This document shows positions 8,712-18,709 of a stretch of 64,000 bases of DNA, in pieces. Within the stretch, counting starts at the first letter, position 1. Every line of letters starts with the position of its first letter. The DNA lies in the NCBI GenBank assembly GCA_024398105.1, contig JAKSJP010000008.1, positions 16,232 to 80,231 on the forward strand, given 5' to 3'. This DNA comes from Bacteroidales bacterium (lineage in GTDB: Bacteria > Bacteroidota > Bacteroidia > Bacteroidales > UBA932). Under the pieces are notes generated by a model, which saw only the letters and a list, made by a program, of their open reading frames with translations, ran no database searches and had not been told where the DNA came from. Both the position numbers and the translations under genes were made by a program.

Positions 8712-10334
8712 CTACATCACCTTGTCAAGGAAGCGGTAGCTGATTGCTTCAGAGACATGGGAGACCTCGATCTGGGTTTTGCCCTCGAGATCGGCGATGG
8801 TCCGCGCGATCTTTAAGATTCGCGCATACGCACGTGCGGACAGGCCCATTCTCTTCATGGCTTTCTCAAGAAGGTCCATGCAGTCCTTGTCCAGGGGGCA
8901 GAACTCCTTGAGCTGTTCGGAATTCATCTCGGAGTTGGTCGTGATGGGAAGTGCGGAGAAGCGCTGCAGCTGGATGTCCCTTGCCTTCTTCACTCGGAGC
9001 GAGACCTCAGCGCTGGATTCTTCCCGCCGGGTGCGGCGGACAAGCCGGGACGGGTCGACGCTGTGGAGCCAGAGCTGCAGGTCGATCCTGTCCAGGACAG
9101 GGCCCGACAGACGGCTCATGTAGTTCATTCTGGCGCCCACGGAGCAGGTGCATCTTTCCCCTTCTCCGTAATAGCCGCAAGGGCAAGGGTTCGCTGCGGC
9201 GACAAGCATGAAGGAGGCTGGGTACTGCACTTTGGAGCGAAGGCGTGAGATCGTCACGACCCTGTCTTCAAGAGGTCCCCTGAGCGCCTCTGCCACCGAT
9301 TTCGGCATCTGCATGTACTCATCGATGAACAGTACGCCCGACTGGGCCAGGGACACTTCCCCTGGCATGATGTTGTCGCCGCTGCCTCCTCCAAGGATCG
9401 CCGGCAGCGAGGAACTGTAGTGCGGCGCCCTGAAAGGCCTCCGTTTCATCAGCCCATACTCGTCCACAGCCTTTCCTGCGACCGAATAGATCTTGCTGAC
9501 GACTATCGATTCCTTCTTGGTCATGGGAGGAAGTATCCCAGGCAGGGCCTTGGCGAGGGAGCTCTTGCCACTCCCAGGGGCACCGACCATGATCACATTG
9601 TGCCCCCCGGCGGCCGCGATCTCAAGCCCGCGCTTCGCGCCGTCCTGGCCGACGATGTCAGCGAAATCCAGGGCGTCGTTCCTGAGGGAGCGGGAAGACG
9701 GTCCTGCAGCACTCTCGGGGCATGGTGCCGGTCCTGCCCCCGTACGGCCATCGGCCCTGCCGGAACCTGTACCGCCAGCCAATATCTCGCGGGCCCGGTT
9801 GAAGATCAGGAGGTCGCTGGGGTCGTCCTCTTCCTGAAGGACGAGCAATGCCTCGTGGATATCCCGGACTGCGAAGATGTCAAGGCCTTCGACCTCGGCG
9901 ACCTGAAGGGCGGAGCCGAGGGGAAGGATGCAGCCGGAAAGGCCCTTGCGGGCGGCCAGTTCAGCGATCGGCAGAGCACCCGGGACGTCCCTTACGGAGC
10001 CGTCAAGGCCGAGTTCCCCCATGATCATATACTTCCCGAGGCCGGGAAGGGAGACCTGGTCGGACGCGGCGATGATTCCCAGGGCTATGGGAAGGTCGTA
10101 CCCGCCTCCTTTCTTATGGACGTCCGCGGGAGCGAGATTGATGACTATCTTGCGGCCCGGGACGCGGAAGCCTGAAGCGTTGAGAGCGGTGATGGTCCTG
10201 AGAAGGCTTTCCTTCACGGCGGCATCCGCCAGTCCGACAAGGTGGATACCAATTCCGTTGCTGATGTCAATCTCCACAGTAACGGATTCTGCATCTATTC
10301 CGATGCATCTAGCAGCATTGATGTTGATAAGCAT
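8712..10334 (-). CDS. comM: ComM/YifB family Mg-chelatase-like AAA ATPase
   Basis: 540 residues from the ATG at 10334 (MLININAARCIGIDAESVTV), which matches the family start; an upstream in-frame ATG at 10385 adds 17 unrelated residues. Domains in order: N-terminal ChlI-like (Lon-protease-like fold) domain with the VGLADAAVKES segment, AAA core with Walker A GAPGSGKSSLAKALPG, Walker B LFIDEY, and the C-terminal Mg-chelatase domain with a Cys cluster (NPCPCGYYGEGERCTCS). ComM is a branch-migration helicase that aids integration of foreign DNA in natural transformation in other bacteria. It is isolated on the minus strand, back to back with the ilv operon. Confidence 0.9.
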   Translation of the reverse strand: MLININAARCIGIDAESVTVEIDISNGIGIHLVGLADAAVKESLLRTITALNASGFRVPGRKIVINLAPADVHKKGGGYDLPIALGIIAASDQVSLPGLGKYMIMGELGLDGSVRDVPGALPIAELAARKGLSGCILPLGSALQVAEVEGLDIFAVRDIHEALLVLQEEDDPSDLLIFNRAREILAGGTGSGRADGRTGAGPAPCPESAAGPSSRSLRNDALDFADIVGQDGAKRGLEIAAAGGHNVIMVGAPGSGKSSLAKALPGILPPMTKKESIVVSKIYSVAGKAVDEYGLMKRRPFRAPHYSSSLPAILGGGSGDNIMPGEVSLAQSGVLFIDEYMQMPKSVAEALRGPLEDRVVTISRLRSKVQYPASFMLVAAANPCPCGYYGEGERCTCSVGARMNYMSRLSGPVLDRIDLQLWLHSVDPSRLVRRTRREESSAEVSLRVKKARDIQLQRFSALPITTNSEMNSEQLKEFCPLDKDCMDLLEKAMKRMGLSARAYARILKIARTIADLEGKTQIEVSHVSEAISYRFLDKVM

Positions 10335-10587
10335 AAGTGTCTGAATTGCTGATTGCACGAGCCGTGCAACCTGTTTCAGGACCAAAGAAAAATATTATCA
10401 ATATTTAAGCAAAACAATACACCACACTTACAATCTGTTCGCCACATTATTAAAATTCCTTAACTATTTAATGATTTTTAACCTGGTAAAGATTATTATT
10501 TACCAAGTAAGAAATAAATTGTAACTTGCCATCTAGGGCGCTATGAACCAGTTATCTTCCGCTAAATCGTTTTTGACTGGTTTTTTC
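10335..10587. other. AT-rich divergent region between comM and the ilv promoter
   Basis: Contains the inverted repeat CCTGGTAAA (10482-10490) / TTTACCAAG (10499-10507) with an 8-base centre. The same 9-mer recurs as a direct pair at 47552 and 47573. A comM promoter must lie here, but no clear -7 box is seen. Confidence 0.4.
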
Positions 10588-10618
10588 TTTGAATTTATCT
10601 TATCATTTAATAGATTTG
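10588..10618 (+). promoter_or_regulatory. Promoter of the ilv-leu operon
   Basis: TTTG (10588-10591) and TAGATTTG (10611-10618), 19 bases apart, match the Bacteroides -33 and -7 (TAnnTTTG) elements. Transcription would begin near 10624, about 23 bases before the leader peptide ATG. Confidence 0.7.
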
Positions 10619-10646
10619 CACCCGAAACTTTAACAACAGGAATAAA

Positions 10647-10721
10647 ATGTCCAATCTTATCGTCGTCATTCTCGTCGTCGTCCTTACCCTAAAGGTAGAA
10701 GGACTGGGAAAGCGCGCCTAA
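10647..10721 (+). CDS. ilvL: Branched-chain leader peptide of the ilv-leu operon
   Basis: A 24-codon gene. It reads MSNLIVVILVVVLTLKVEG and then five more residues. Thirteen residues are Val (6), Leu (5) or Ile (2), and codons 4-13 are an unbroken run of them. It is preceded by A-rich AATAAA and followed by a terminator hairpin before ilvD. The last codons (GGA CTG GGA AAG) carry the left arm of an antiterminator, as expected for ribosome-mediated attenuation. Its product is not expected to have a function of its own. The symbol is by analogy with enterobacterial leaders; no sequence homology is claimed. Confidence 0.85.
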   Translation: MSNLIVVILVVVLTLKVEGLGKRA

Positions 10722-10779
10722 GATTTGAACAATGATAATTTAAAGAGCCTTTCTCAGTCAAACTGAAAAAGGCTTTTTT
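10702..10779 (+). terminator. ilv-leu attenuator (antiterminator and terminator)
   Basis: Terminator: AGCCTTTCTCAGT (10746-10758), loop CAA, ACTGAAAAAGGCT (10762-10774), six Ts; 12 of 13 pairs match. Antiterminator: GACTGGGAAAG (10702-10712, inside the leader gene) pairs over all 11 bases, with one G-U, with CTTTCTCAGTC (10749-10759) and so destroys the terminator. A ribosome stalled on the Val/Leu/Ile codons leaves 10702-10712 free (readthrough); one that reaches the stop at 10719 covers it (termination). Confidence 0.85.
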
Positions 10780-10798
10780 AATTCTTACAGAAGACAAT

Positions 10799-12640
10799 AT
10801 GGAAATGAAACATCAGTTGCGCAGCGCAGCTACCACCGAGGGCAGAAGAATGGCAGGAGCCAGGGCTCTCTGGGTTGCGACCGGAATGAAGAAGGAACAG
10901 ATGGGCAAGCCTATCATCGCAGTGGTGAACTCCTTCACCCAGTTCGTACCGGGCCACACCCACCTCCACGAGATCGGCCAGATCGTAAAGGCTGAGATCG
11001 AGAAGCTCGGCTGCTACGCTGCAGAGTTCAACACTATCGCAGTCGACGACGGCATCGCAATGGGCCACGACGGAATGCTCTATTCCCTCCCTTCACGCGA
11101 CATCATCGCAGACAGCGTGGAATACATGGTCAACGCGCACAAGGCCGACGCAATGGTATGCATCAGCAACTGTGACAAGGTCACCCCTGGAATGCTCCTC
11201 GCAGCGATGAGACTCAACATCCCTGCAGTATTCGTGTCAGGCGGCCCTATGGAGGCAGGCAAGGTGAACGGCGAGAACGCCGACCTCATCACTGCCATGA
11301 TCAAGGGTGGTGACAACACCGTCAGCGACGAGGAACTCGACGTAGTTGAGCGTACAGCCTGCCCAGGCTGCGGAGCATGCTCAGGAATGTTCACCGCAAA
11401 CTCGATGAACTCGCTCACCGAGGCCATCGGTCTTTCACTTCCGGGCAACGGATCCATCCTCGCCACACACGTGAACCGTATCCAGCTCTTCAAGGATGCA
11501 GCAAAGCTCATCGTGAAGAACGCCTACGCATACTATCAGGACGGCGACGAGAGCGTACTCCCTAAGAGCATCGCCACACGTCAGGCCTTCCTCAACGCCA
11601 TGACCCTCGACATCGCGATGGGTGCGTCGACAAACACCGTCCTCCACCTTCTCGCAGTCGCAAACGAGGCAGGCGTGGACTTCAAGATGACCGACATCGA
11701 CCAGCTCAGCCGCAAGGTTCCGTTCATCTGCAAGCTTTCCCCTAACTGGCAGAAATACAGCATCCAGGAGGAGAACCGTGCCGGCGGTATACTCGGTATC
11801 ATGGGAGAACTCGCGAAGGGAGACCTCCTCGACCTCAGCTGCAAGAGAGTCAACGGTGCCACCCTCGGAGAGGACATCGTGAAGTACAGCATCACAGGCG
11901 AGCAGATCGACCCTGAGGCCGACCGTATCTACCGCAGCGCACCTGCAGGTAAGTTCAGCATCAGGATGGGCAGCCAGGACGCTCGTTGGGAGACCCTCGA
12001 CACAGACCGTGAGAACGGATGTATCCGCGACCTCGAGCACGCATATACAAAGGACGGCGGAATGGCAGTCCTCTTCGGCAACATCGCACAGGACGGCTGC
12101 GTAGTCAAGACCGCAGGCGTCGCACAGGAGCTCTGGCACTTCGAAGGACCTGCAGTGGTATTCGACAGCCAGGAGGCAGCCTGCGACGGCATCCTCGGAG
12201 GAAAGGTAAAGAAGGGCGACTGCGTCGTCATCACATACGAAGGACCTAAGGGCGGACCTGGAATGCAGGAGATGCTCTACCCTACCTCATACATCAAGTC
12301 AATGCACATGGGCAAGGAATGTGCGCTCATCACCGACGGTCGCTTCAGCGGCGGTACCTCAGGTCTGAGCATCGGCCACATCTCCCCTGAGGCGGCAGCC
12401 GGCGGAAACATCGGTCTCGTAAGGGACGGAGACATCATCGTCATCGACATCCCTTCAAGAAGCATCGACGTCAAGGTATCTGACGAGGAGCTCCAGGCAA
12501 GACGCGACGAGGAACTCGCAAGAGGAAAGAAGGCCTTCACACCTCCTATCAGGAACAGAGTCGTATCCAAGAGCCTCAAGGCATACGCGGCCATGGTAAG
12601 CTCTGCTGACAAGGGTGCGGTCAGAATCATCGAAGACTAG
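10799..12640 (+). CDS. ilvD: Dihydroxy-acid dehydratase
   Basis: 613 residues, the normal length. The Fe-S ligands are in [12 protein letters not shown] and [18 protein letters not shown], and the C-terminal [11 protein letters not shown] is conserved in the family. IlvD makes 2-ketoisovalerate and 2-keto-3-methylvalerate in the valine and isoleucine pathways. It is the first structural gene after the attenuator, with its ATG 19 bases beyond the T-run. The gap to ilvB is 27 bases. Confidence 0.97.
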   Translation: MEMKHQLRSAATTEGRRMAGARALWVATGMKKEQMGKPIIAVVNSFTQFVPGHTHLHEIGQIVKAEIEKLGCYAAEFNTIAVDDGIAMGHDGMLYSLPSRDIIADSVEYMVNAHKADAMVCISNCDKVTPGMLLAAMRLNIPAVFVSGGPMEAGKVNGENADLITAMIKGGDNTVSDEELDVVERTACPGCGACSGMFTANSMNSLTEAIGLSLPGNGSILATHVNRIQLFKDAAKLIVKNAYAYYQDGDESVLPKSIATRQAFLNAMTLDIAMGASTNTVLHLLAVANEAGVDFKMTDIDQLSRKVPFICKLSPNWQKYSIQEENRAGGILGIMGELAKGDLLDLSCKRVNGATLGEDIVKYSITGEQIDPEADRIYRSAPAGKFSIRMGSQDARWETLDTDRENGCIRDLEHAYTKDGGMAVLFGNIAQDGCVVKTAGVAQELWHFEGPAVVFDSQEAACDGILGGKVKKGDCVVITYEGPKGGPGMQEMLYPTSYIKSMHMGKECALITDGRFSGGTSGLSIGHISPEAAAGGNIGLVRDGDIIVIDIPSRSIDVKVSDEELQARRDEELARGKKAFTPPIRNRVVSKSLKAYAAMVSSADKGAVRIIED

Positions 12641-12667
12641 CACCACACCAACAGAACACAAGTATTT

Positions 12668-14389
12668 ATGGAAAATAAGATAATGTCTGGAGCGGACATT
12701 CTGCTCCAATCCCTCATCGACCAGGGAATAGATACCATCTTCGGTTACCCTGGCGGATCAATCATGCCGGTCTACGACAGGCTCTATGACTATGGAGACC
12801 GTCTCAGGCACATTCTCGTGAGACATGAGCAGGGTGCCATCCACGCAGCTCAGGGCTATGCCAGGGCAAAGCACTTCCCTGGTGCCGTGATCGTAACTTC
12901 AGGCCCAGGTGCGACAAATGTCATCACCGGCATCGCAGACGCGATGATCGATTCGACACCGCTTGTAGTCATCACAGGACAGGTAGGCGCCAACCTCCTT
13001 GGAACAGACGCGTTCCAGGAGACTGACGTGATCGGCCTCACCGGCCCTATCACAAAATGGAACTATCAGATACGCAGGCCGGAAGATGTAGCATGGGCCG
13101 TTGCAAGGGCATTCTACATCGCAAAGAGCGGCCGTCCGGGCCCTGTCGTCCTTGACTTCGCCAAGAACGCACAGACAGGCATGGCTGAATATAAGAAAGA
13201 GCAGTGCAGCTTCATCAGAAGCTACGATCCGTATCCGGAGGTGAAGCTCGCTGACATCGCCAAGGCAGCGGACATGATCAACGCATCGAAGAGGCCTCTC
13301 ATCGTATATGGCCAGGGCATCATCCTGGGCAATGCGGAGAAAGAACTTCTTTCCGTCATCGAGAAGGCAGACATCCCTGCAGGATCCACACTCCTCGGAC
13401 TCAGCGGCATTCCTTCCGACTGCCCTAACTATCTAGGAATGGTGGGAATGCACGGAAACATCGCACCTAACGTGATGACCCAGAAATGCGACCTGCTCAT
13501 TGCAGTCGGAATGAGATTTGACGACCGTGTCACAGGTAAGACAGACGAATATGCAAAGCAGGCGAAGATCATACACATCGACATCGACGCAGCAGAGATC
13601 AACAAGAACGTCAAGGTCGACCTCGGAATCATAGGCGATGCCAAGACCGTCCTTCCACGCATAGAGGCTCTTCTCGAGAAGAAGGACCACAGCGAGTGGA
13701 AGAAAGTCGCAGCCAAGTGCCGCGAGATCGAGGAAGAAAAGGTCATTGGTCCTGAATGCCGTCCTGGCAAGGGTTACATCAACATGGGTGAGGTCGTAGA
13801 GACCGTGGCAGAAGTCACCAAAGACTCAGCCATCATCATCACCGACGTCGGTGAGAACCAGATGATCGGCGCAAGATACTCACGCTACAACCAGACACGA
13901 AGCATGATCACTTCCGGTGGTCTCGGCACCATGGGATTCGGCCTTCCTGCAGCGATCGGCGCAAAGATCGGTGCACCGGAGAGACCAGTCTGCCTCTTCG
14001 TCGGAGACGGTGGCCTCCAGATGACGATCCAGGAGCTCGGCACCATCATGCAGGAGCATACAGGTGTGAAGATCGTACTTCTCAACAACAACTGGCTCGG
14101 TAACGTACGTCTCTGGCAGGAGCTCTTCTTCAACGAAAGATATTCTTTCACAAGGATGCTCAATCCTGAATACAAGCTCATCGCCGACGCCTACGGAATC
14201 AGCTACAAGGTAGTGAACAGGAGAGAAGACCTCAGAGCTGCAGTCGAAGAGATGTTCGCTGACGACAAGCCATACCTCCTCAACGTGGAGGTGGAGGAGA
14301 AGGGAATGGTATTCCCTATGGTACCTCCGGGAAAGAGCGTGAGCGAAATCATGTTGAACAAGAAAGATTGGCTTGAATATGGCGAATAA
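12668..14389 (+). CDS. ilvB: Acetolactate synthase large subunit
   Basis: 573 residues. The catalytic Glu is in VRHEQGAIHAAQGYARA, and the thiamine diphosphate/Mg motif runs from GDGGLQM to NNNWLGNVRLWQ. The enzyme condenses pyruvate with pyruvate or 2-ketobutyrate. It overlaps the start of the regulatory subunit gene by 11 bases, so the two subunits are probably made in fixed ratio. Confidence 0.97.
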   Translation: MENKIMSGADILLQSLIDQGIDTIFGYPGGSIMPVYDRLYDYGDRLRHILVRHEQGAIHAAQGYARAKHFPGAVIVTSGPGATNVITGIADAMIDSTPLVVITGQVGANLLGTDAFQETDVIGLTGPITKWNYQIRRPEDVAWAVARAFYIAKSGRPGPVVLDFAKNAQTGMAEYKKEQCSFIRSYDPYPEVKLADIAKAADMINASKRPLIVYGQGIILGNAEKELLSVIEKADIPAGSTLLGLSGIPSDCPNYLGMVGMHGNIAPNVMTQKCDLLIAVGMRFDDRVTGKTDEYAKQAKIIHIDIDAAEINKNVKVDLGIIGDAKTVLPRIEALLEKKDHSEWKKVAAKCREIEEEKVIGPECRPGKGYINMGEVVETVAEVTKDSAIIITDVGENQMIGARYSRYNQTRSMITSGGLGTMGFGLPAAIGAKIGAPERPVCLFVGDGGLQMTIQELGTIMQEHTGVKIVLLNNNWLGNVRLWQELFFNERYSFTRMLNPEYKLIADAYGISYKVVNRREDLRAAVEEMFADDKPYLLNVEVEEKGMVFPMVPPGKSVSEIMLNKKDWLEYGE

Positions 14390-14693
14390 TTTATACGAAA
14401 TAACCGTTTACTCGGAAAACCAGGTCGGTTTGCTCAGCTTCATTGCAAACACTTTCACAAGAAGAAGCATCAACATCGAATCACTCAGGGTATTCCCTTC
14501 GGAGATTCCAGGAGTGCACAAGTTCACCATCAAGAGCCGTACGACTGAAGAGCAGATCCTCCAGGTCGTAAAGCAGATTGAAAAGAAGGTCGACGTACAC
14601 AAGGCTTTCTACTACGTCGATGATGAAAGGCATGTCCGTGAGATCGAAGCCGTACAGGCTCTCATCGACAGCAGAATGGAAGAAAACAGATAA
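14379..14693 (+). CDS. ilvN: Acetolactate synthase small (regulatory) subunit
   Basis: 104 residues from the ATG at 14379 (a TTG at 14373 is also in frame). One ACT domain is visible: YEITVYSENQVGLLSFIANTF, then RRSINIESL. This is short for the family (160 or more residues in two-domain forms), so it keeps the valine-binding ACT part but lacks most of the second domain, like E. coli IlvN. It confers feedback control on IlvB. Confidence 0.93.
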   Translation: MANNLYEITVYSENQVGLLSFIANTFTRRSINIESLRVFPSEIPGVHKFTIKSRTTEEQILQVVKQIEKKVDVHKAFYYVDDERHVREIEAVQALIDSRMEENR

Positions 14694-14699
14694 AAGTTA

Positions 14700-14740
14700 A
14701 AAATATAAAAAAGTAAACAAAAAATATAAAAAAGTAAACA
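14700..14740 (+). repeat. Tandem 20-bp A-rich repeat in the ilvC leader
   Basis: AAAATATAAAAAAGTAAACA occurs at 14700-14719 and again at 14721-14740, just before the ilvC ATG at 14744. A-rich leaders aid translation in Bacteroidota, which lack strong Shine-Dalgarno use; the duplication may boost ilvC output. Confidence 0.8.
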
Positions 14741-14743
14741 ATT

Positions 14744-15793
14744 ATGGCAGTTTTGAACTTTGGCGGTGTCAACGAGACAGTCGTTACCCGCGACGAATTT
14801 ACACTCGATCACGCAAGAGAGGTACTTAAGGACGAGAAGATCGCAGTCATCGGCTACGGTGTACAGGGTCCTGGTCAGGCTTGCAACCTCCGCGACAACG
14901 GTTTCAACGTAATCGTAGGTCAGCGTCAGGGAAAGACTTTCGAGAAGGCAATCGCTGACGGTTGGGTTCCAGGTGAGACACTCTTCTCAATCGAGGAGGC
15001 TGCAGAGCAGGCTTCAATCATCATGTGCCTCCTTTCTGACGCAGCTGTAATGTCAGTATGGCCGACACTCAAGCAGTACCTCACCCCAGGTAAGGCTCTC
15101 TACTTCTCACACGGTTTCGCTATCACATGGAACGACCGTACAGGCGTTGTCCCTGGATCAGACTATGATGTGATCATGGTTGCTCCTAAGGGCTCAGGTA
15201 CCTCACTCCGTACCATGTTCCTCGAGGGCCGTGGCCTCAACTCTTCATACGCTGTATATCAGGACGCTACAGGCCGTGCAATGGAGCGCACACTCGCACT
15301 CGGTATCGGTATCGGTTCAGGTTACATGTTCGAGACTACATTCCAGCGTGAGGCTACTTCAGACCTTACAGGTGAGCGTGGCTCACTCATGGGCGCTATC
15401 CAGGGTCTCCTCCTCGCACAGTACGAGGTTCTCCGTGAGAACGGTCACTCACCAAGTGAGGCATTCAACGAGACAGTCGAGGAGCTTACCCAGTCACTCA
15501 TGCCTCTCTTCGCTCAGAAGGGTATGGACTGGATGTACGCAAACTGCTCTACAACAGCACAGCGCGGTGCTCTTGACTGGATGGGTCCATTCCACGACGC
15601 TTGCAAGCCAGTTGTCGAGAAGCTCTACGCTTCTGTAAAGTGCGGTAACGAGGCTCAGATCTCTATCGACGCAAACTCAAAGCCAGACTACCGTGTAGGT
15701 CTCGAGGCTGAGCTCAAGGCTCTCCGTGAGAGCGAGATGTGGCAGACCGCTGTCACAGTACGTTCACTCCGTCCTGAGAACGACAACAAGTAA
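14744..15793 (+). CDS. ilvC: Ketol-acid reductoisomerase (class I)
   Basis: 349 residues, class I size. The nucleotide-binding motif is IGYGVQGPGQACNLRD and a VGQRQGK loop sets the NAD(P)H preference. The Mg-binding region includes DLTGERGSLMG and the E-rich helix near residue 250. It turns acetolactate into dihydroxyisovalerate. Codon use differs from its neighbours: GGT, GCT and TCA replace the GGA/GGC/GCC used in ilvD or leuC, a pattern shared with susC and susD and best explained by high expression. Confidence 0.96.
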   Translation: MAVLNFGGVNETVVTRDEFTLDHAREVLKDEKIAVIGYGVQGPGQACNLRDNGFNVIVGQRQGKTFEKAIADGWVPGETLFSIEEAAEQASIIMCLLSDAAVMSVWPTLKQYLTPGKALYFSHGFAITWNDRTGVVPGSDYDVIMVAPKGSGTSLRTMFLEGRGLNSSYAVYQDATGRAMERTLALGIGIGSGYMFETTFQREATSDLTGERGSLMGAIQGLLLAQYEVLRENGHSPSEAFNETVEELTQSLMPLFAQKGMDWMYANCSTTAQRGALDWMGPFHDACKPVVEKLYASVKCGNEAQISIDANSKPDYRVGLEAELKALRESEMWQTAVTVRSLRPENDNK

Positions 15794-15814
15794 TAATAGA
15801 GAAACCATCCTTTA

Positions 15815-17314
15815 ATGGACAAGAACAAGGTTTACATATTCGACACCACGCTCCGCGACGGCGAGCAGGTTCCTGGATGTCAGCTCAATACCATTGAGAA
15901 GATCCAGGTAGCCAAGGCCCTCGAGGAGCTGGGCGTCGATGTGATCGAGGCAGGATTCCCTATCTCAAGCCCTGGCGACTTCAATTCAGTCGTCGAGATC
16001 TCCAAGGCAGTCACATGGCCTACCATCTGTGCTCTCACAAGAGCCGTTGAGAAGGACATCGACGTCGCTGCAGAGGCACTCCAGTACGCTAAGCACAAGA
16101 GAATCCATACCGGTATCGGTACATCTGACTCACACATCAGATACAAGTTCAACTCAACACGCGAGGAGATCATCGAGCGTGCCGTCAAGGCTGTCAAGTA
16201 CGCCAAGAAGTACGTCGAGGATGTCGAGTTCTACGCAGAGGATGCGGGAAGGACCGACAACGAGTATCTTGCAAGGGTCGTAGAGGCTGTCATCAAGGCC
16301 GGCGCCACAGTGGTCAACATCCCTGACACGACCGGTTACTGCCTCCCTGCCGAGTACGGCGAGAAGATCAAGTACCTCATGGAGCATGTCGACGGCATCG
16401 ACAACGCGATCCTTTCCACACATTGCCACAACGACCTCGGAATGGCTACGGCCAACACCATGGCAGGTCTCCTCAACGGAGCCCGTCAGTGCGAGGTGAC
16501 CATCAACGGTATCGGTGAGAGAGCCGGCAACACATCCCTCGAGGAAGTTGCCATGATCATGAAGTGCCATAACGACATCAACCTCCACACAGACATCAAC
16601 ACGAGGAAGATCTACCCGCTCAGCCGTACCGTATCGAGCCTCATGAACATGCCGGTCCAGGCAAACAAGGCGATCGTCGGAAGAAATGCATTCGCACACT
16701 CTTCAGGCATCCACCAGGACGGCGTGCTCAAGAATGTCACGACTTACGAGATCATCGATCCTAAGGACATCGGTCTCGACGACAACAACATCGCTCTTAC
16801 AGCAAGAAGCGGACATGCCGCCCTCAAGTTCCGTCTCGAGGTGCTCGGCATCAAGCCTTCGAAGGAGAAGCTCGACATCCTCTATCAGGAGTTCCTGAAG
16901 CTTGCGGACAAGAAGAAGGAAGTCAACGACGACGACCTTCTCGTACTCGCAGGTGTGGAGAGGTCCGAGAACCAGCACATCAAGCTTGACTATCTCCAGG
17001 TGACCAGCGGTATGGGCGTACGTCCTGTAGCAAGCATCGGCCTTGACATCGCAGGTGAGAAGTTCGAGGCGGCTGCAAGCGGAAACGGTCCTGTGGACGC
17101 CGCGATCAAGGCTCTCAAGAACATCATCAAGCGTAACATGACCATCAAGGAGTTCACGATCCAGAATATCACCAAGGGTTCCGACGACGTCGGCAAGGTG
17201 CATATGCAGGTCGAGAGCGACGGCCGTGTCTACTACGGTTTCGGTGTGAACACCGACATCATCACAGCTGCAGTCGAGGCTTACATCGACTGTATTAACA
17301 AGTTCAGCAAATAA
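15815..17314 (+). CDS. leuA: 2-isopropylmalate synthase
   Basis: 499 residues. The N-terminal HMGL-like barrel begins [18 protein letters not shown] and carries the metal-binding HCHNDLG motif, while the C-terminal LeuA allosteric domain covers about residues 375-499. It condenses 2-ketoisovalerate with acetyl-CoA, the first step to leucine, and is feedback-inhibited by leucine. It lies 21 bases after ilvC and 2 bases before leuC. Confidence 0.95.
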   Translation: MDKNKVYIFDTTLRDGEQVPGCQLNTIEKIQVAKALEELGVDVIEAGFPISSPGDFNSVVEISKAVTWPTICALTRAVEKDIDVAAEALQYAKHKRIHTGIGTSDSHIRYKFNSTREEIIERAVKAVKYAKKYVEDVEFYAEDAGRTDNEYLARVVEAVIKAGATVVNIPDTTGYCLPAEYGEKIKYLMEHVDGIDNAILSTHCHNDLGMATANTMAGLLNGARQCEVTINGIGERAGNTSLEEVAMIMKCHNDINLHTDINTRKIYPLSRTVSSLMNMPVQANKAIVGRNAFAHSSGIHQDGVLKNVTTYEIIDPKDIGLDDNNIALTARSGHAALKFRLEVLGIKPSKEKLDILYQEFLKLADKKKEVNDDDLLVLAGVERSENQHIKLDYLQVTSGMGVRPVASIGLDIAGEKFEAAASGNGPVDAAIKALKNIIKRNMTIKEFTIQNITKGSDDVGKVHMQVESDGRVYYGFGVNTDIITAAVEAYIDCINKFSK

Positions 17315-17316
17315 CA

Positions 17317-18705
17317 ATGAATACTCTTTTTGACAAGATCTGGGATGCTCACGTAGTCAATATGATCGAAGACGGTCCTACCCAGCTCTATATCGACAGG
17401 CTCTACTGTCATGAGGTGACAAGCCCTCAGGCATTCGACACTCTCCGCGACAAGGGCATCAAGCCTTTCCGCGCAGACCATATCATCGCCATGCCTGACC
17501 ACAACACACCTTCAGACCAGCAGGAGGAAATCACCGACCCTATCGGCCGCAAGCAGGTCGAGACACTCGCAGCTAACTGCGAGCAGTTCGGCATCAAGCA
17601 TTTTGCCATGGGCACAAAGGACAATGGCATCATCCATGTCGTAGGTCCAGAGAAGGCTCTTTCACTCCCTGGCATGACAATCGTCTGCGGTGACTCGCAC
17701 ACATCTACCCACGGTGCAGTAGGTGCGATCGCAATGGGTATCGGCACATCGGAGGTAGCACAGGTGCTCGCATCGCAGTGCATCCTCCAGTCAAAGCCTA
17801 AGACTATGCGCATCAACATCGAGGGTGAGCTTCAGAACGGCGTGACCGCAAAGGACGTAGCTCTCTACATCATGTCAAAGATGACTACCGCAGGAGCCAC
17901 AGGCTTCGCAGTGGAGTACGCCGGTTCGACCATACGCAACATGTCCATGGAAGGCCGCCTCACCCTTTCCAACCTCTCGATCGAGATGGGTAGCCGCGCA
18001 GGCCTCATCGCTCCTGACGAGATCACCTTCGAGTATCTCAAGGGCCGCGAGTACGCTCCTAAGGGAGAGGCTTGGGACAAGGCTGTGGAAGAGTGGAAGA
18101 AGCTCCGCAGCGACGACGACGCAGTCTTCGACAAGGAAGTGACATACCAGGCAGAGGACATCAAGCCTCGCATCACATACGGCACCAACCCAGGCGCAGG
18201 TATCGCCATCGACGAGTGCATCCCTACGCTTGAGAGCATTCCTGAGGCAGAGCAGGGCCAGTTCCTCTCACAGCTTCAGTACATGCAGTTCGAGCCGGGC
18301 GAGAAGCTCGAGGGCCATCCGGTCGACTACTGCTTCCTCGGAGCATGTACCAACGGCCGTATCGAGGACTTCCGTGCGTTCGCAAGCGTAGTCAAGGGTA
18401 AGAAGAAGGCTGAGAACGTTGTCGCATGGCTCGTTCCGGGCTCATGGCTAGTGCGCAAGCAGATCATCGAGGAAGGCATCGACAAGATACTGGAGGAAGC
18501 CGGTTTCGAGCTCCGCCTCCCATCTTGCTCCGCATGTCTCGCGATGAATCCTGACAAGGTGCCTGCAGGCAAGCTCGCCATCTCTACAAGCAACAGAAAT
18601 TTCGTAGGCCGTCAGGGCCCAGGCGCACGTACAGTCCTTGCTTCTCCGCTCGTGGTAGCGGCAAGTGCAGTCACAGGCGTAATTACAGACCCACGTAAAA
18701 TCTAG
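17317..18705 (+). CDS. leuC: 3-isopropylmalate dehydratase large subunit
   Basis: 462 residues, aconitase superfamily. 4Fe-4S cysteines are seen in [15 protein letters not shown] and in [13 protein letters not shown], and [19 protein letters not shown] is the typical active-site stretch. It isomerises 2- to 3-isopropylmalate together with LeuD, whose gene starts 4 bases downstream. Confidence 0.97.
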   Translation: MNTLFDKIWDAHVVNMIEDGPTQLYIDRLYCHEVTSPQAFDTLRDKGIKPFRADHIIAMPDHNTPSDQQEEITDPIGRKQVETLAANCEQFGIKHFAMGTKDNGIIHVVGPEKALSLPGMTIVCGDSHTSTHGAVGAIAMGIGTSEVAQVLASQCILQSKPKTMRINIEGELQNGVTAKDVALYIMSKMTTAGATGFAVEYAGSTIRNMSMEGRLTLSNLSIEMGSRAGLIAPDEITFEYLKGREYAPKGEAWDKAVEEWKKLRSDDDAVFDKEVTYQAEDIKPRITYGTNPGAGIAIDECIPTLESIPEAEQGQFLSQLQYMQFEPGEKLEGHPVDYCFLGACTNGRIEDFRAFASVVKGKKKAENVVAWLVPGSWLVRKQIIEEGIDKILEEAGFELRLPSCSACLAMNPDKVPAGKLAISTSNRNFVGRQGPGARTVLASPLVVAASAVTGVITDPRKI

Positions 18706-18709
18706 GACC

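Noticed and set aside
9420-10175. 251-codon plus frame opposite comM
   Set aside because: The comM frame has full AAA motifs; the opposite frame has none.
11435-12139. 234-codon minus frame opposite ilvD
   Set aside because: Shadow of a strongly conserved dehydratase.
14694-14743. A second promoter for ilvC
   Set aside because: The stretch is A-rich with no TAnnTTTG; a translation role of the repeat is more likely.
14744-15793. Horizontal transfer of ilvC based on codon use
   Set aside because: susC and susD show the same shift, so expression level explains it better.
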